Part shown: positions 4,492 to 6,828 of the stretch, piece after piece
How the letters are laid out: each line of letters starts with the position of its first letter
Numbering within the stretch: the first letter of the stretch is position 1
DNA from: an uncultured Oscillospiraceae bacterium
Lineage (GTDB): Bacteria > Bacillota > Clostridia > Oscillospirales > Oscillospiraceae
Assembly: GCA_947627085.1 (NCBI GenBank)
Contig: CANQUO010000117.1
Coordinates: 1-6,828 of the forward strand
Length of the DNA stretch: 6,828 bases
Direction of reading: 5' to 3'
Position numbers and translations under genes: made by a program
Notes under the pieces: generated by a model
What the model was told of the DNA's origin: nothing
What the model saw: only the letters and a program-made list of their open reading frames with translations
Database searches by the model: none

Positions 4492-4533
4492 ATTTTATTT
4501 TTACATCCCGTCAATTATCGATTGCGTCCCGTA
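4479..4533 (-). repeat. Three direct repeats ACGGGAYGYAA in the module 2 leader (iteron-like)
   Basis: On the minus strand ACGGGACGCAA, ACGGGATGTAA and ACGGGATGCAA follow each other at 21 and 22 bases; the second and third are preceded by TTG (TTGACGGGATG). The intervening bases are AT-rich. The outer pair flanks the dyad CAAT-CGATA-ATTG (4512-4524). No convincing promoter is visible around them. They resemble a cooperative operator array more than a replication iteron, since no replication gene is near. Confidence 0.55.
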
Positions 4534-4550
4534 TAAGCGCCACGGCACCG

Positions 4551-5924
4551 CTACTTCCGGCCCAGTCCGGTCATGACCGCGGCCATGGAGACAGCGAAGA
4601 TCGCGGCTGAGAGCGCGAACACCGCCCACCAGGGGATGGTCCCCAACAGGGGCAGGACCTCGGAGGGCCCCGAGAGCGCAAGGCCTATGAGCGCCGCGAC
4701 CAGCGCCGCCGCCAGAGTTATCGCCGCCCCGAAAAGAAGTCCCATAGCGGCGCAGACGGCGAAGATAAGTCCCCATCCTCTCCTGTCCGTCCTCCGGTCC
4801 CCGGCGGCGTCCCGCTCCTCATTCGTAAGTCTCATGAGCTCCGCGCGCCTGACGGCTATGTCCGCCGTCAGCTCCGGCTCGCCGTCGACGGCCCTCACCG
4901 CCCCGGCAAGCCTGTACCCGCCGCCGTCAAAGAGGCACGACCATATATCCCCAGCCTCCTCGCCCTTTCTCAATATCCGCGTCCCGCAGATATGGTCTAT
5001 GTAAATTCCGCTCCCGTCGTACCGCTCCACGCAGTGGATATGAAATACCGCCCTCCTCTCCGGGCCCACAAAATACATCTGCCCGTAAGCGTTCCCAAGG
5101 CGCACCCCCGCGATTGGGCCTGTTCTCACAAAATCCGGATACTCCCCCGTGTAGCCACGGGCCTTCAAAAGACCGCGCGCCCGCTCCCGCGCCGCGCTCA
5201 GCGCATCCGGCGCGATATACGTCTCCGCCCGGGACTTGAGCCCTTCCCACGAGGCGGCAAGGCGGCCGCTGAGCTTACGCCACAGCGGCTCATATTTGGA
5301 GGCGTTGAGCTTCGATAACAGCTTATCCGCCGCTCTTTTCCCGTCCCGCGCCGTCTCCGCCTTTGTAAAAAGGTCCGTAAGCTCCTTATATCCGAGCTTT
5401 GCCGTATATCCCTTCAAAATCGGAAAGGCGGACTTCCCCCGCCCTTCCCCGCCGCAGTATCCCGCCAATTTTGAAAACTCACACAGCTCCCGTATGAGCA
5501 TAATGAGCTCCGGGCCGCCGCTAAGCTCCACACCGGCGGCATTGGCCTCCGCCATATCCCACGCAAGCCACAAAAGCCGCTCCCAGGGCTTACCGTTAAG
5601 CGGCTCTCCGGGCCTGAAGGCCCGAAGCTCCACCGACGCGCCCTCAAAGGCCATCGCAAGGCCGCCCGTCACCCGCCACGCCTCGTCCCGTATTTCCCCG
5701 GTCAGCGCGTATCCGCCGCCGGGGGCGGTCGCGACGTCCGCCCCGGTAAGGCAATATTCCCCGTCCTCCACGCCGGACAAGCCCTCAAAGAGAGCCCGCC
5801 GCTCAAACATCTCCCCGGACTCAATCTCCAGCTCCGCCCGCTTTCCCTTCACCCTCAGCAAAAGGTCCGGGCAATTGCGAATAAGCTCCCCGTCCGCGTC
5901 AGAAAGCGGCCTTATCTCCGCCAT
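4551..5924 (-). CDS. Conserved-looking protein of unknown function with C-terminal membrane anchor
   Basis: No family is recognised. The 457 residues have no signal peptide. A large soluble part (about 1-380) contains an early beta-like segment (LLLRVKGKRAELEIESGEMF), a helical stretch with Trp-rich LLWLAWDMAEAN (117-128), a basic helical region (about 175-260) and a beta-like segment GNAYGQMYFVG plus VFHIHCVERYDGSGIYIDHI (277-312). Long hydrophobic stretches at about 384-417 and 431-452 form a membrane hairpin or anchor at the end, so the soluble part most likely faces the cytoplasm. The stop of dapF overlaps the start region (GTGA), so the two are translationally coupled. The ATG at 5922-5924 was preferred, GAGGAG being 11 bases upstream; a GTG at 5931-5933 is only two bases from that site. 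Coupling to dapF hints at, but does not prove, a role linked to the cell envelope. Confidence 0.82.
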   Translation of the reverse strand: MAEIRPLSDADGELIRNCPDLLLRVKGKRAELEIESGEMFERRALFEGLSGVEDGEYCLTGADVATAPGGGYALTGEIRDEAWRVTGGLAMAFEGASVELRAFRPGEPLNGKPWERLLWLAWDMAEANAAGVELSGGPELIMLIRELCEFSKLAGYCGGEGRGKSAFPILKGYTAKLGYKELTDLFTKAETARDGKRAADKLLSKLNASKYEPLWRKLSGRLAASWEGLKSRAETYIAPDALSAARERARGLLKARGYTGEYPDFVRTGPIAGVRLGNAYGQMYFVGPERRAVFHIHCVERYDGSGIYIDHICGTRILRKGEEAGDIWSCLFDGGGYRLAGAVRAVDGEPELTADIAVRRAELMRLTNEERDAAGDRRTDRRGWGLIFAVCAAMGLLFGAAITLAAALVAALIGLALSGPSEVLPLLGTIPWWAVFALSAAIFAVSMAAVMTGLGRK

Positions 5925-5929
5925 ATCCC

Positions 5930-6766
5930 TCACAGCTCCTCGTCCAGTACCTCTCCCTCGGCCACCAGCGTGGTGGGGCCGGTGAGCATGATGTTGCGAG
6001 CGGCGCCGCCCTCAATGTCCACGGTGACGTAGAGTGTCCCGCCGGGCATGGTTATCCTCGTATTGACGCCGGAGACCAGCCCCAGGAGCGTCAGGGCCGT
6101 GACGGTGGAGCCGCACCCCGTGCCGCAGGCCAGGGTGAAGTCCTCCACTCCCCGCTCGAAGGTCCGGGCGTCCACGCTGTTCTCGCTGTCTACCCGGCAG
6201 AAGGTCACGTTGGCCCCTTTCGGAAAACCCTCGTACCAGCGTATTTTCCGGCATAGCTCACGAAGATTGTTTTCCGGCATCTCCCGCCAGCTGTCACAAA
6301 GCACCACGCAGTGGGGTATGCCGGGGTCCCCCAGCTCAAGATACGCGCAGTCGTACTCCACGCCTTCCACCTCCACGCTCCGGTGAAGGTCAATGACGCT
6401 GGGGTCGTTGAGCCGCACGGTGTACATGCGCTTTGAAACGCACCTTCCCGTGACGAGGCCGGCGGTGGTCTCGATGCTGACCTCCCCTCCCCGGCCGAAG
6501 CCGTGCTCCAGAGCGTAGCGGGAGACGCACCGGGCCCCGTTGCCGCACATCTCCCCAACGGACCCGTCGGAGTTATAAAAGGCCATGCGCACGTCGCCCT
6601 TATCGCGGGGCTTTTCAAGTATCATGAGCCCATCCGCGCCGATGGACAGCCTCCGGGCGCAAAGCCTCTCCGCCAGTCGCGGATAGTTCTCCGGGTCGAT
6701 GCTCCCGTCCAGATTTTCAATAAGTATGAAGTCGTTCCCGGCTCCCTGCATTTTAGTAAAGCGCAT
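5930..6766 (-). CDS. dapF: Diaminopimelate epimerase
   Basis: The cytoplasmic enzyme converts LL-diaminopimelate to meso-diaminopimelate, needed for lysine and for peptidoglycan cross-links, using two cysteines and no cofactor. The 278 residues match the usual family length. Visible motifs are GAGNDF (8-13), NSDGSVGEMCGNGARC (65-80) with the first catalytic cysteine at 74, FERGVEDFTLACGTGCGS (203-220) with the second at 214, and the two mirrored alpha/beta halves typical of the fold. The segment GDPGIPHCVV (146-155) replaces the common GNPH motif, a modest variation. The ATG at 6764-6766 follows CGGAGGT by five bases. It appears to begin an operon running into the unknown gene at 4551-5924 and perhaps on into the module 2 regulator. 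Both catalytic cysteines are present, so it should be active. Confidence 0.97.
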   Translation of the reverse strand: MRFTKMQGAGNDFILIENLDGSIDPENYPRLAERLCARRLSIGADGLMILEKPRDKGDVRMAFYNSDGSVGEMCGNGARCVSRYALEHGFGRGGEVSIETTAGLVTGRCVSKRMYTVRLNDPSVIDLHRSVEVEGVEYDCAYLELGDPGIPHCVVLCDSWREMPENNLRELCRKIRWYEGFPKGANVTFCRVDSENSVDARTFERGVEDFTLACGTGCGSTVTALTLLGLVSGVNTRITMPGGTLYVTVDIEGGAARNIMLTGPTTLVAEGEVLDEEL

Positions 6767-6805
6767 AATGGACCTCCGTTTAATTGATTTTTCGTCCTGA
6801 AAATA

Positions 6806-6828
6806 AAACCGCCGTGGCCTAGACCACG
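6806..6828 (-). terminator. Possible terminator of a gene beyond the right edge
   Basis: On the minus strand CGTGG (6824-6828) pairs with CCACG (6813-6817) around a six-base loop, followed by GCGGTTTTATTTT. The stem may be longer beyond the window edge. The T-rich tail is interrupted, so this is a weak call; if real, it separates dapF from the gene before it. Confidence 0.35.

Noticed and set aside
4422..4514. N-terminal extension of the module 2 regulator to an ATG near 4514
   Set aside because: The added codons are made of the leader repeats and the dyad and have no counterpart in the sister gene, whose frame is closed there.
4479..4533. CRISPR array or plasmid-type replication iterons
   Set aside because: Only three short units at 21-22 bases with AT-rich gaps, no spacers of regular length, and no cas or replication genes nearby.
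5236..5985. Long plus-strand open frame of 249 codons
   Set aside because: It lies antisense to the unknown gene that starts at 5924 and to the end of dapF. Its composition (Ser, Pro, Arg-rich, no domain) is that of a shadow frame in GC-rich DNA, and it has no convincing ribosome site.

Overview
All the genes I can support lie on the minus strand, so the window reads from right (6828) to left (1). The coding style, the shine-dalgarno sites, the fairly high GC and the protein families suggest a Gram-positive anaerobe of the class Clostridia, probably a gut Oscillospiraceae-type bacterium. The specific lineage is inferred by eye and was not searched. Two housekeeping genes flank the window: diaminopimelate epimerase (dapF, meso-DAP/lysine synthesis) on the right, and the start of a type I glutamine synthetase (glnA) on the left, cut by the window edge.

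Right part (6828 to about 4551): dapF is followed, with stop and start overlapping, by a 457-residue protein of unknown function that has a large soluble N-terminal part and a hydrophobic C-terminal membrane anchor.

Middle part (4551 to 2156): this is the most unusual region. A two-gene module occurs twice in tandem. Each copy has an XRE/Cro-type helix-turn-helix regulator anchored by one membrane segment, with an external tail. It is followed closely by a small exported, beta-rich protein (a lipoprotein in one copy, a signal-peptide protein in the other). The regulator leaders and DNA-binding halves are nearly identical over about 180 bp, while the external tails and exported partners have diverged. 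The leaders carry conserved direct repeats (TTGACGGGATG) and conserved dyads (TTTTCC-N3-GGAAAA), which look like operator sites for these regulators. A strong terminator closes the right-hand module, and the promoter of the left-hand module overlaps it.

Left part (2155 to 1): two small membrane-anchored proteins share the same leader and membrane segment (126-bp direct repeat) but have unrelated external domains. The upstream one is preceded by a well-placed ribosome site and two very short overlapping reading frames. The 309-bp gap before glnA holds a perfect-consensus promoter, an intrinsic terminator starting almost at its +1, and a second promoter whose -35 lies in that terminator.

Overall, two separate families in this window show the same pattern: a conserved control region and N-terminus joined to divergent exported parts. 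My working hypothesis is a set of duplicated membrane-bound sensor-regulator/exported-protein cassettes inserted between dapF and glnA. Their function is not known.
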